NCBI RefSeq assembly: GCF_025352425.1 | Contig: NZ_JANXTI010000090.1 | Coordinates: 1 to 40,542 of the forward strand | Direction: 5' to 3' | DNA: 40,542 nucleotides | DNA from: Flavobacterium sp. | GTDB taxonomy: Bacteria > Bacteroidota > Bacteroidia > Flavobacteriales > Flavobacteriaceae | In this document: positions 27,061 through 35,592 of the stretch, piece after piece | Layout of the letters: the number at the start of each line of letters is the position of its first letter | Position numbering within the stretch: position 1 is the first letter of the stretch | Program-made: the position numbers and the translations under genes | Notes under the pieces: model-generated | What the model was told of the DNA's origin: nothing | The model's input: only the letters and a program-made list of their open reading frames with translations | Database searches by the model: none

Positions 27061-29466
27061 ATGTCCGAAGCAACATCCAAAACCGAAATCACATTTGAAG
27101 ACTTCAAACAAGAAGTTTTAAATGATTATAAAATTGCCACTATCAGCAGAGAATGTAGTCTGCTGGGACGAAAGGAAGTACTAACCGGAAAGGCAAAATT
27201 CGGAATTTTTGGTGACGGAAAAGAAGTGCCTCAATTGGCTATGGCTAAAGCATTCCAAAACGGTGATTTTCGTTCGGGTTATTATCGTGACCAAACGTTT
27301 ATGATGGCAATTGGTGCTTTATCAATCCAACAATTTTTTGCGGGTTTATATGGTCATTCCGATTTAGCGCACGATCCAATGAGCGCCGGAAGACAAATGG
27401 GCGGGCATTTTACAACACATTCCATTGATGAAAATGGCAATTGGAATAACCTGACGCAACAAAAAAATTCAAGTGCTGATATTTCTCCAACCGCCGGTCA
27501 AATGCCGCGATTATTGGGATTGGCGCAAGCATCAAAAATATACAGAAACGTACGCGGATTGGAAAATTTTACCAATTTCTCAAACAACGGAAATGAGATA
27601 GCATGGGGAACCATTGGTAACGCTTCTACTTCAGAAGGATTGTTTTTTGAAACCATCAATGCCGCCGGTGTTTTACAAGTACCAATGATTATCAGTGTTT
27701 GGGATGACGAATACGGAATTTCCGTGCATGCCAAACATCAGACAACAAAAGAAAGCATCTCTGAAATCCTTAAGGGTTTTCAGCGTGATGATAATGCCAA
27801 TGGCTACGAAATCTTAACCGTTAAAGGTTGGGATTATCCGACTTTAGTAGCGACATATGAAAAAGCTGCCGAAATTGCCCGAGAAGAACATGTCCCGATT
27901 TTAATTCACGTACAGGAATTAACGCAGCCACAAGGCCATTCTACTTCGGGTTCACACGAACGCTATAAAAATGCAGACCGTTTAGCCTGGGAAACTGAGT
28001 TTGATTGTGTGACCCAAATGAGAACATGGTTACTTCAAAATGATTTGGCTACAGCCGATGAATTAGAAACCATCGAGACCAACTCTAAAAAAGAAGTTCT
28101 AGAAGGCAAGAAAGCTGCCTGGACAGCCTTTGTTTCCCCAATGAAAGAGGAGCAGCAGGAATTGGTTTCGGTATTGAATTCAATTGCCACATTAAGCGCT
28201 AACAAAATTTTTATCGAGAAAGAAGCCACTGATTTAGCTTCTATAAAAGAACCAATCCGCAAAGAAATTTTAACGATTGCCCGAAAAGTACTTCGAATGG
28301 TTGTCAATGAAAATTGCAGACAAGAATTGGCTAATTGGATAACAGATTACATAAATAAAATCCAGCCGAAATTTAGTTCGCATTTATTTTCGCAATCGGA
28401 TAAAAATGTATTGAAAGCTACTGAAACTGCGGCCACTTACGATGATTCAGCCGAGGAAGTTGACGCTCGTTTGGTATTGCGTGACAATTTTGACGCGATA
28501 TTCAATAAATATCCTGAGGCGTTGGTTTTTGGGGAAGATGCCGGAAATATTGGTGATGTGAACCAAGGTTTAGAAGGTATGCAGGAGAAATATGGTGAAC
28601 TTCGCGTAGCTGATGTCGGAATCCGTGAAGCAACCATTCTCGGACAAGGAATTGGAATGGCAATGCGTGGCCTGCGACCAATTGCCGAAATTCAGTATTT
28701 AGATTATTTATTATATGCCATTCAGATCATGAGCGATGATTTGGCGACTTTACAATACAGAACACAAGGCAGGCAAAAAGCGCCTTTGATTATCAGAACG
28801 CGTGGACATAGATTGGAAGGAATCTGGCATTCGGGTTCGCCAATGGGAATGATTATCAACGCTATTCGTGGGATTCACGTTTTAGTGCCTAGAAACATGA
28901 CGAAAGCGGCTGGTTTTTACAATACGTTGTTAGAAACAGATGAGCCGGCATTGGTGATTGAATGTTTGAACGGCTATCGTCTGAAAGAAAAAATGCCAAC
29001 CAATTTAGGCGAATTCAAAACACCGATTGGCGTTGTGGAAACCATAAAAACAGGAAGTGATATTACGATTGTTTCCTATGGTTCAACACTTCGTATTATA
29101 GAGCAAGCCGCAAAAGAATTATTGGAAGCCGGCATTGATGTAGAAATCATTGATGCACAATCGTTATTGCCATTTGATATCAATCAGGATTGTGTAAAAT
29201 CGGTTATGAAAACAAACCGTTTGTTGGTTATAGATGAAGATGTTCCCGGTGGAGCTAGTGCTTTTATTTTACAGCAAATCATTGACGAACAAAAAGCATA
29301 CAACCATTTAGACAGTGCGCCGCAAACGCTGACTTCTAAAGCGCACCGTCCCGCCTATGGAACCGATGGAGATTATTTCTCAAAACCTTCTGTTGAAAAT
29401 GTTTTTGAAAAAGTATATGCCATAATGCACGAGGCAAAACCGGATAAGTTTCCGAGTTTGTATTAG
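27061..29466 (+). CDS. Branched-chain 2-oxoacid dehydrogenase E1, fused alpha and beta subunits
   Basis: A protein of 801 residues joining both E1 subunits. The alpha half (about 1-400) has SGYYRDQTFMMAIGAL, DPMSAGRQMGGHF and the thiamine diphosphate motif GNASTSEGLFFETINAAG...DDEYGISV. The beta half (about 460-801) has VFGEDAGNIGDVNQGLEG, ADVGIREATILGQGIG, PLIIRTRGHRLEGIWHSGSP and IIDAQSLLPFDI. Together with E2 and E3 it would decarboxylate 2-oxo acids from Val, Leu and Ile to acyl-CoA, supplying the iso-branched fatty acids typical of flavobacteria. Fusion into one chain is usual in Bacteroidota. E2 and E3 are not in this window, so the gene stands alone. Pyruvate as substrate is less likely but not excluded. 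Confidence 0.9.
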   Translation: MSEATSKTEITFEDFKQEVLNDYKIATISRECSLLGRKEVLTGKAKFGIFGDGKEVPQLAMAKAFQNGDFRSGYYRDQTFMMAIGALSIQQFFAGLYGHSDLAHDPMSAGRQMGGHFTTHSIDENGNWNNLTQQKNSSADISPTAGQMPRLLGLAQASKIYRNVRGLENFTNFSNNGNEIAWGTIGNASTSEGLFFETINAAGVLQVPMIISVWDDEYGISVHAKHQTTKESISEILKGFQRDDNANGYEILTVKGWDYPTLVATYEKAAEIAREEHVPILIHVQELTQPQGHSTSGSHERYKNADRLAWETEFDCVTQMRTWLLQNDLATADELETIETNSKKEVLEGKKAAWTAFVSPMKEEQQELVSVLNSIATLSANKIFIEKEATDLASIKEPIRKEILTIARKVLRMVVNENCRQELANWITDYINKIQPKFSSHLFSQSDKNVLKATETAATYDDSAEEVDARLVLRDNFDAIFNKYPEALVFGEDAGNIGDVNQGLEGMQEKYGELRVADVGIREATILGQGIGMAMRGLRPIAEIQYLDYLLYAIQIMSDDLATLQYRTQGRQKAPLIIRTRGHRLEGIWHSGSPMGMIINAIRGIHVLVPRNMTKAAGFYNTLLETDEPALVIECLNGYRLKEKMPTNLGEFKTPIGVVETIKTGSDITIVSYGSTLRIIEQAAKELLEAGIDVEIIDAQSLLPFDINQDCVKSVMKTNRLLVIDEDVPGGASAFILQQIIDEQKAYNHLDSAPQTLTSKAHRPAYGTDGDYFSKPSVENVFEKVYAIMHEAKPDKFPSLY

Positions 29467-29554
29467 AAACTTTCAATAGTACACCTGACAGATTCTAAAA
29501 CCTTTCAACTGTAAACCCCAAAAACCAACTTTCCAGCATTTCCAAGCCCTTGCA

Positions 29555-29743
29555 ACCTTCAACGAGGCTTCGGACTCATTCAACAGCGCTTCGGAATCCT
29601 TCATAGATGCTTCTGAGGAATTCATTTTCTCTTCGGAGACCTTCAATACTATTTCTGAATCCTTCAACGGGACTTCTGACGTCTTCAACCACATTGCGGA
29701 CGACTTCAGGCTCACTTCGGAGACCTTCAAAAGTACTAATGAT
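29555..29743. repeat. Nine-unit degenerate 21-bp tandem array
   Basis: Nine consecutive 21-base units with no insertion or deletion fill the gap between the E1 gene and lysA (29467-29786). TTCA at unit positions 4-7 is kept in all nine, and TTCnGA at positions 15-20 in seven; the remaining third of the unit is variable. The period equals three heptads. On the plus strand, units read as F-N-x-x-S-E heptapeptides without a start codon; on the minus strand a frame from an ATG at 29748 reads L-K-x-S-E-x-x heptads. All frames stay open because the period is a multiple of three. Flanking sequence at 29500-29554 contains similar CTTTCAA, CTTTCCA and CCTTCAA words and may be a decayed extension. I treat it as a DNA repeat, not a gene. 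Confidence 0.8.
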
Positions 29744-29764
29744 GGCAATTCCGCAATTGTTGAT

Positions 29765-29772
29765 TATCTTTG
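29765..29772 (+). promoter_or_regulatory. Putative minus-7 element TATCTTTG for lysA
   Basis: TATCTTTG matches TAnnTTTG exactly and lies 14 bases before the ATG at 29787, between the 21-bp array and the gene, so the leader would be only a few bases. No TTG at minus-33 is seen; the minus-33 region falls at the end of the repeat array. Confidence 0.5.
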
Positions 29773-29786
29773 CAAAAAATATTATC

Positions 29787-30992
29787 ATGCAGCCCAAAGA
29801 ACTACTTGACTTAACCGAAACATTCGGAAGTCCTTTATATGTCTATGATGCCGAAAAAATTGCGTCACAATATAAGCGCTTAACTACGGCTTTCGCCAAA
29901 GTAGAAAAGTTACGAATCAACTATGCGATGAAAGCCTTGTCGAATATTTCTATCCTAAAATTGCTGAAAAATATGGGTTCGGGATTGGATACAGTTTCAA
30001 TTCAGGAAGTACAGCTTGGCTTACATGCAGGTTTCACTCCGGACAGGATTATTTTTACCCCAAACGGAGTTTCCTTTGAAGAGATTGAAGAAGTTGCAAA
30101 AATGGGTGTCCAAATCAATATTGACAACCTTTCAATTTTAGAGCATTTTGGTGCCAAATATCCCAAAGTTCCGGTTTGTATCCGTATCAATCCGCATGTT
30201 ATGGCAGGTGGCAATGAGAACATTTCCGTAGGGCATATTGATAGTAAGTTTGGCATTTCAATTTATCAGATTCCACATGTGTTGCGTATTGTTGAAAATA
30301 CCAAAATGAACATCAACGGAATTCACATGCATACGGGTTCCGACATTCTGGATATTGAAGTGTTTTTGTATGCATCAGAAATCCTTTTTGATACGGCCAA
30401 ACAATTTAAGGATTTGGAATTTCTTGATTTTGGTTCCGGATTTAAAGTGCCTTATAAAAAAGATGATATCGAAACCGACATAGAAGAATTGGGTAAAAAA
30501 CTAACCAAACGATTTCTGGCTTTTGAAAAAGAATATGGCCGCGAATTGACGTTGGCTTTTGAACCTGGAAAATTCCTGGTAAGTGAAGCAGGTTATTTTT
30601 TGGCAAAAGTAAATGTGGTAAAACAAACAACATCAACCGTTTTTGCAGGTATTGATAGTGGTTTTAACCACTTGATTCGTCCGATGTTTTATGGCTCGCA
30701 GCACAGCATTGAAAATATTTCCCATCCAAAAGGCAAAGAGCGTTTTTACACTGTTGTAGGTTACATATGCGAAACCGATACGTTTGCCAACAACCGCAGG
30801 ATTGCTGAAATTCATGAAGGCGACACGCTATGTTTCAGGAATGCGGGAGCGTATTGCTTTTCGATGGCATCCAACTATAATTCGCGCTTTAAGCCCGCCG
30901 AAGTTTTATGGAAAAATGGCAAAGGGCATTTGATACGCGAACGCGAAACCTTTAATGATTTACTTCAGAATCAGATTATGGTTGATTTATAA
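29787..30992 (+). CDS. lysA: Diaminopimelate decarboxylase
   Basis: A PLP enzyme of 401 residues catalysing the last step of lysine synthesis, meso-diaminopimelate to lysine. The start at 29787 gives MQPKELLDLTETFGSPLYVYDAEKI, the usual family N-terminus; a longer frame from 29607 only reads through the repeat array. The PLP lysine is in INYAMKALSN. GLDTVSIQEVQLGLHAGF, CIRINPHVMAG, the HIGSQ-equivalent GIHMHTGSDI, the cofactor-phosphate loop LDFGSGF, EPGKFLVSEAG and the substrate-binding CETDTFANNR follow. The C-terminal GAYCFSMASNYNSRFKPAEV is the standard end of the barrel/beta domain. The next gene starts 12 bases downstream, so co-transcription is possible. Confidence 0.93.
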   Translation: MQPKELLDLTETFGSPLYVYDAEKIASQYKRLTTAFAKVEKLRINYAMKALSNISILKLLKNMGSGLDTVSIQEVQLGLHAGFTPDRIIFTPNGVSFEEIEEVAKMGVQINIDNLSILEHFGAKYPKVPVCIRINPHVMAGGNENISVGHIDSKFGISIYQIPHVLRIVENTKMNINGIHMHTGSDILDIEVFLYASEILFDTAKQFKDLEFLDFGSGFKVPYKKDDIETDIEELGKKLTKRFLAFEKEYGRELTLAFEPGKFLVSEAGYFLAKVNVVKQTTSTVFAGIDSGFNHLIRPMFYGSQHSIENISHPKGKERFYTVVGYICETDTFANNRRIAEIHEGDTLCFRNAGAYCFSMASNYNSRFKPAEVLWKNGKGHLIRERETFNDLLQNQIMVDL

Positions 30993-31004
30993 CTTCCAAA
31001 TAAA

Positions 31005-32024
31005 ATGATTAATAAAGAAAATAATTTCGATTTTTTAAGGTTGCTCTTTTCAACATTGGTTATTGTTTCCCATTCATTTGCACTTACCAACAATAACAAC
31101 AAGGAAATTTTCCTCGTAATTACCGACAATCAGATTTCCTTGGGGACGTTTTCCGTAAAATGTTTTTTTATAATAAGCGGCTACTTGGTATTTTCAAGCC
31201 TAAAGCGAAGTGAAAATTTGCGGGAATATATCTGGAAAAGAATGATCCGTATTTTCCCTGCATTAATGGTGGCTTTATTGCTTACACTATTGCTCATGGC
31301 GTTACTTTACACTGGCGAAGGAAACATCTTAAACCATGATGATTTCTGGCGGTATCTTTATAGAAATTTAGGTTTGTACCATGTAAAATTTTTCGTTGGT
31401 GGAGTGTTTGAAAAAAATCCATATCCACGAGCAATAAATGGCAGTTTGTGGACGATAAGCTATGAGTTCACTATGTATTTATCATTATTGCTCTTTTTTT
31501 ACTTTAAAAGAAAATTACCCCAGATTTTATTGTTGGCAGCAGCATTTATTATACTCTTTTCTTTAGCCAATTTTGCGCAGCATTTTCTTGATGAAATCAT
31601 TTCAAAGTTCTATCTTGATTCACAAGATTTATATGACTTGGGTTGTTATTTTATTGCAGGCTCATTTTTGGCTTCGATTAATTTTGAAAAATTCAAACAC
31701 AAAAAGCCCTTATTGTTATTGGGCATAATTCTTTTGATAGTTGCCACAAAAATGGGACGGTTTCAATTTTTTGGGTACTTACTTCTTCCTTTAATCATAT
31801 TGGGTTTCGGACTTTTAAAGACTTTATATATAAAAAGTATTGGTCAAAAGATAGGTGATATCTCCTATGGCGTTTATATTTATGGCTTTTTGGTTCAGCA
31901 GACATTACTTTACTTTTTCGATTTAGGAACTTATGAGTTAATGCTCACCAGTTTATTAATTACCATGTTTCTTGGTTATTTCTCCTGGCATCTTATTGAG
32001 AAACGTGCTTTGAAAACTACTTAA
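31005..32024 (+). CDS. Acyltransferase-3 family membrane protein (OafA-like)
   Basis: A protein of 339 residues with about ten membrane helices. The first segment reads NNFDFLRLLFSTLVIVSHSFAL, the family opening whose His is catalytic, followed by VKCFFIISGYLVFSSLKRS and the Arg-rich WKRMIRIFPALMV. AINGSLWTISYEFTMYL in the middle is the second signature. Members transfer acetyl or other acyl groups to sugars of lipopolysaccharide, exopolysaccharide or peptidoglycan at the inner membrane. It converges on the pafA gene, with about 50 bases between them and no clear terminator. Its closeness to lysA is probably incidental, and the acceptor is unknown. Confidence 0.9.
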   Translation: MINKENNFDFLRLLFSTLVIVSHSFALTNNNNKEIFLVITDNQISLGTFSVKCFFIISGYLVFSSLKRSENLREYIWKRMIRIFPALMVALLLTLLLMALLYTGEGNILNHDDFWRYLYRNLGLYHVKFFVGGVFEKNPYPRAINGSLWTISYEFTMYLSLLLFFYFKRKLPQILLLAAAFIILFSLANFAQHFLDEIISKFYLDSQDLYDLGCYFIAGSFLASINFEKFKHKKPLLLLGIILLIVATKMGRFQFFGYLLLPLIILGFGLLKTLYIKSIGQKIGDISYGVYIYGFLVQQTLLYFFDLGTYELMLTSLLITMFLGYFSWHLIEKRALKTT

Positions 32025-32076
32025 GCCATAAGAATACTGAAGGAGAAATTATTGAAAAGATACATCCAAGCGTCTT

Positions 32077-33693
32077 TTATTTATCCAAAATCTCGCTCAA
32101 TACTTCTGATTCCGTTCCGTTAGGAAGTGTAATTTTTAGTTTTTGGGATAAAGTTGGTGCAATTTGGGTGATTACTTTTTTCTCGTGAGATTCTCCTTTT
32201 GGAATTTTCCAGCCATAAAACAATAACGGCACATTCGTATCATAACTATAAGTCGTTCCGTGAGAAGTTCCTGTTGGCCCGTATTCAATATAGCCCGGCT
32301 TATCAAGAACAACCATATCTCCGTTTTGGGTTGCGTCATAGCCTTTAGCAATGCAATTTAAATGATAATCAGCTCCTGAATTGGCTAAAATTTCTTCTTC
32401 GGTATAAACCCTTTTTACATAGTTTTGCGTCATTAAAAAGTCTTTAAACGCTTGTTTTACCTTAACTAAATCCAACCCTTTGGTTTTAATTTTATTCTTA
32501 TCAAAAAACAAATTAAAACTATCATAGTTCAAGACCAAATCGTCCCCAAAAGTATCAGTAGAGAATTTCTTCAGATTTTTGGTTGCTTCCTTAATATCAA
32601 TATTAGTTACATCGTATTTGTTATCGTTTAAAAAACGGGCGTTTTCTGCTCCGGCATGGTCAGCTGTCAGGAAAACCAAATAATTTCCTTTTCCAACTGT
32701 TTTATCCAAATAAATAAGGAAATCCGCAATAGTCAAATCCAGACGCAAATACGTGTCCTGTAACTCCATAGAACGCGGTCCAAGAATATGTCCAACATAA
32801 TCCGTAGAGGAAAAACTAACGGCAAGAAAATCGGTAACATCGTCTTTTCCTAAAGCTTCCTTTTCGATGGCAGCCTTGGCAAAGTCGGCAACATAATCAT
32901 TTCCAAAAGGCGTTGCCCTCAAAATGCTTGGATTGTTTTTTTCGAGCATTGCTTTTAAATCATACGGAAAAACAGGTTTATCTACTTTGTATAGTTTGCC
33001 TTCGTATGGATTATCATCCGCCAGACTTTCATCATAAGTTGCGATTGGTTTTAATAAGTTCCAGCCTTGATTAATATATTTCATATAGCCTTTTTGTGCA
33101 TTGAAATCGGTTACCCAATCTGGTAGTTTTTCACCATAAAAAGTACTCGAAATAAAGCTTCCCGTTTTGCTATACCAAAATGCCCAATTGGCAAAATGCC
33201 CGGCAGGAAGAATTGCGCCCCTGTCTTTCATACTAATGCCTATTACCTTTCCTTTAAAGTTAGTTGACAAGCGGAGTTCATCTGTAATTGTTGTAGTCTG
33301 CAAATTTTTGGGAGACATTTCACCTTCTTCTTTGGTGCCGTCTCCAAGCGTTTTTACCGAAGCATCGTCTGTACAATATACTTCTTTTCCTGCACTTCTG
33401 CTGTACCATTCATTACTCACAATTCCGTGCATTGCCGGTGTAGTTCCTGTATAAATTGAAGCGTGACCAGGCGCGGTATACGTTGGCATATAGTTATAAT
33501 GCATGTTGTAAAACGTATAACCTTTATTCATCAATCGTTTAAAACCGTTTTCGGAAAAATCATTTTGAAAACGATAGAGGTATTCCATCTTCATTTGGTC
33601 GACAACAATACCAACTACAAGTTTTGGTCGTTGCTGTGCTGTCAGATTTGCAATAACGAATAAGCATACAAAAGGAAGAAACTTTTTACTCAT
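32077..33693 (-). CDS. pafA: PafA-type alkaline phosphatase
   Basis: A periplasmic phosphomonoesterase of 538 residues in the alkaline phosphatase superfamily, resembling PafA of Elizabethkingia and Flavobacterium. Signal peptide SKKFLPFVCLFVIANLTAQ. All key sites are present: metal Asp in VVDQMKMEY, nucleophile Thr in PTYTAPGHASIYTG, Asn in SNEWY, the Lys and Arg of ISMKDRGA, Asp and His of SSTDYVGHILGP, Asp-His of LTADHAGAEN and the last His in GTSHGTTYSYD. The start at 33693 is chosen over an in-frame ATG at 33717 because it overlaps the stop of the upstream OmpA-type gene as ATGA and places the Met right before the signal peptide. It is thus the last gene of the adhesin operon, an unusual partner. 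Confidence 0.92.
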   Translation of the reverse strand: MSKKFLPFVCLFVIANLTAQQRPKLVVGIVVDQMKMEYLYRFQNDFSENGFKRLMNKGYTFYNMHYNYMPTYTAPGHASIYTGTTPAMHGIVSNEWYSRSAGKEVYCTDDASVKTLGDGTKEEGEMSPKNLQTTTITDELRLSTNFKGKVIGISMKDRGAILPAGHFANWAFWYSKTGSFISSTFYGEKLPDWVTDFNAQKGYMKYINQGWNLLKPIATYDESLADDNPYEGKLYKVDKPVFPYDLKAMLEKNNPSILRATPFGNDYVADFAKAAIEKEALGKDDVTDFLAVSFSSTDYVGHILGPRSMELQDTYLRLDLTIADFLIYLDKTVGKGNYLVFLTADHAGAENARFLNDNKYDVTNIDIKEATKNLKKFSTDTFGDDLVLNYDSFNLFFDKNKIKTKGLDLVKVKQAFKDFLMTQNYVKRVYTEEEILANSGADYHLNCIAKGYDATQNGDMVVLDKPGYIEYGPTGTSHGTTYSYDTNVPLLFYGWKIPKGESHEKKVITQIAPTLSQKLKITLPNGTESEVLSEILDK

Positions 33694-35591
33694 AATTTTA
33701 AAATCATAAACGTACATCTACGATTTGTGGCATGCTCTGCTTCGGTACAATCATTTTTAGGGCAAATAATTAATGGTTTGGTTTCGCCATAGCCTATGGA
33801 ACGAAGCCTGTTTCTCATTATTCCGTTTTGTACCAAATATCCCAATGCAGAAGCGGCACGTTTATTTGACAGCCTCAAATTATATACTGTCGATGCACGT
33901 GAATCGGTGTGCGAACCGATTAGAATTTCCATGTATGGATATTTTTTCAACAGTCCAACCAACACATCGAGAACTTGCGCCGCCTGCGGTTTAATATCCC
34001 ATTTATCCAAATCGAAATAAATGTTTTCCAATTCAATAAGAACAGTTCCGTCATCTTTTTTATTGATAATATCTTCCGCATCATAATACGACTCGACTTT
34101 CATTTGCAGGTCTATGTATACTTTTCCTTTTTGGCTGGTGTCAAATTCGGCTTCAGCCGGAATATAAAAATCTTTAAAAGCCATGATTTTGTATTTCTTG
34201 TTTGGCTCCGTATTGAAAGTGAAAGTACCATCTTTACCTACCAATATTTCTTCGAGAAGATTGCCCTTGTCATCATATAATTTTACTGTTGCACCAGGCA
34301 AAAGTTCCGTTGATTTTATATCTCTAACTTCACCTTCAACAAGGTATTGCAATTTATTATCTTCCTGAATGAAAGTGTATAAATTATCATCTCCTGTTCT
34401 GTTAGAAGCAAAATAGCCTTTATTGTTTTTCTCATCCAAAATGAAATTGAAGTCATCCATTTCGCTGTTAATACTTGAACCCAAATTGAGTGGTTTGTCA
34501 AATTCGGTGTCGCTAAGTTTCAAACTCATGAAAACATCTAAATTCCCATTACCCTGATGTCCGTCAGAAGCGAAATAAAGTGTTCCGTCTTCGGTTAAAA
34601 AAGGAAATTGTTCCCTGTGAATTGTGTTAATTGTTTCTCCCAAATTTCTTGGCTGGCTGTAGGTTCCATCATCATTTACATCAACTACAAAAATATCCAT
34701 TGAGCCTAATGTGCCCGGCATATCACTCGCGAAATAAAGTTTCTTTCCGTCTTTCGTCAGGAACGGATGTTCAACCGAATACGAATCGCTGGAGAAAGGC
34801 AACATTGTTATATTTGTCCATTTGCCATCTACAAATTCTGCTTTATAGATTTTAATCATTGCCACTTTTTCTTCGCCAATTTTAACCCTTTTCTCACTGC
34901 TTCTGTTAAAATACATTGTTTTTCCATCGGCGCTGAATGTGGCAGAACTTTCGTGTTTTTTGGTATTAATAATAGGAGGAAATGGCTCGACACTTATCAA
35001 TTGACCGTCTTTGTCAACCGACGCAAAAAACAAGTCGAGATAAGGTTTGTCGTTCCAACCATAGGCTTTTTTTTCGGCATTTCGGGTGGAGGAAAAAGTT
35101 ACTTTATCGCCATAGAAAGAAATTCCAAAATCGCCATTGGTTTTGTTTTTTGACATGATTTGCAATTTAAAACTATTGGGCGTGTTTCGGGTAATGTTCT
35201 TCATGAATTTTGGGGTATTTTGGTCAAAACCTATATACTCCGACATTATGGCGTCGCCTTTATCAAAATCCTTTGTTCCTTTCAATGCGTTAGCGTATCT
35301 GAAAAGCACTTCTTTTTTCACACTGTCTTTATAAGTGAAAAATAATTGTCCGTAAGCACGTACTGCATTGGCCATCTGGAAATTGTAATAGTAACAATCT
35401 CCCAAATTTTGCAACACTTGTTTTGATTGTTTTGTCTGAATTACTTGTTCATAAGCTTCAGCAGCTTTGACATATGACTTACTTGCAAACAAAGTGTTGG
35501 CTTGGTTAACACTGACTTTTTTTTGGGCAAAAAGAGTGGTGATACTGCAAAAAACAAAAAGTATGTAGTAGAATTTTTTCATCATTTTCAT
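33690..35591 (-). CDS. PorE-like OmpA-family protein (TPR, propeller, CRD, OmpA)
   Basis: About 633 residues with signal peptide KKFYYILFVFCSITTLFAQ. Order of domains: TPR-type helices (about 25-140, SYVKAAEAYEQVIQ, QNLGDCYYYNFQMANAVRA); WD40-like PD40 propeller repeats (about 150-410, ATFSADGKTMYFNRSS, LTKDGKKLYFASDMPG, LTEDGTLYFASDGH); a carboxypeptidase-regulatory-like beta domain (VEGEVRDIKSTELLPGATVKL); and a C-terminal OmpA peptidoglycan-binding domain (YFDLDKWDIKP, SHTDSRAS, NLRLSNKRAASALG) with the binding Asp and Arg. This matches PorE of Porphyromonas, a T9SS component linking the machine to peptidoglycan, and the paralogues seen beside SprF genes. The ATG at 35591 starts two bases after the PorP/SprF stop; ATGs at 35585 and 35582 are alternatives, and 35618 is unlikely. 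Confidence 0.88.
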   Translation of the reverse strand: MKMMKKFYYILFVFCSITTLFAQKKVSVNQANTLFASKSYVKAAEAYEQVIQTKQSKQVLQNLGDCYYYNFQMANAVRAYGQLFFTYKDSVKKEVLFRYANALKGTKDFDKGDAIMSEYIGFDQNTPKFMKNITRNTPNSFKLQIMSKNKTNGDFGISFYGDKVTFSSTRNAEKKAYGWNDKPYLDLFFASVDKDGQLISVEPFPPIINTKKHESSATFSADGKTMYFNRSSEKRVKIGEEKVAMIKIYKAEFVDGKWTNITMLPFSSDSYSVEHPFLTKDGKKLYFASDMPGTLGSMDIFVVDVNDDGTYSQPRNLGETINTIHREQFPFLTEDGTLYFASDGHQGNGNLDVFMSLKLSDTEFDKPLNLGSSINSEMDDFNFILDEKNNKGYFASNRTGDDNLYTFIQEDNKLQYLVEGEVRDIKSTELLPGATVKLYDDKGNLLEEILVGKDGTFTFNTEPNKKYKIMAFKDFYIPAEAEFDTSQKGKVYIDLQMKVESYYDAEDIINKKDDGTVLIELENIYFDLDKWDIKPQAAQVLDVLVGLLKKYPYMEILIGSHTDSRASTVYNLRLSNKRAASALGYLVQNGIMRNRLRSIGYGETKPLIICPKNDCTEAEHATNRRCTFMILKL

Positions 35592-35592
35592 T

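Noticed and set aside
29473..29748. Minus-strand open frame of 91 codons with L-K-x-S-E heptads
   Set aside because: All frames are open because the DNA is a 21-base repeat. No promoter or family match supports translation, so it is listed as a repeat.
29607..29786. N-terminal extension of lysA through the repeat array
   Set aside because: The extension is only repeat translation; the family N-terminus begins at 29787 and a minus-7 promoter element lies inside the would-be extension.
34767..35153. Plus-strand frame of 128 codons opposite the PorE-like gene
   Set aside because: It is antisense to a well-supported gene, shows no recognisable domain and has Cys/Phe-rich shadow composition.
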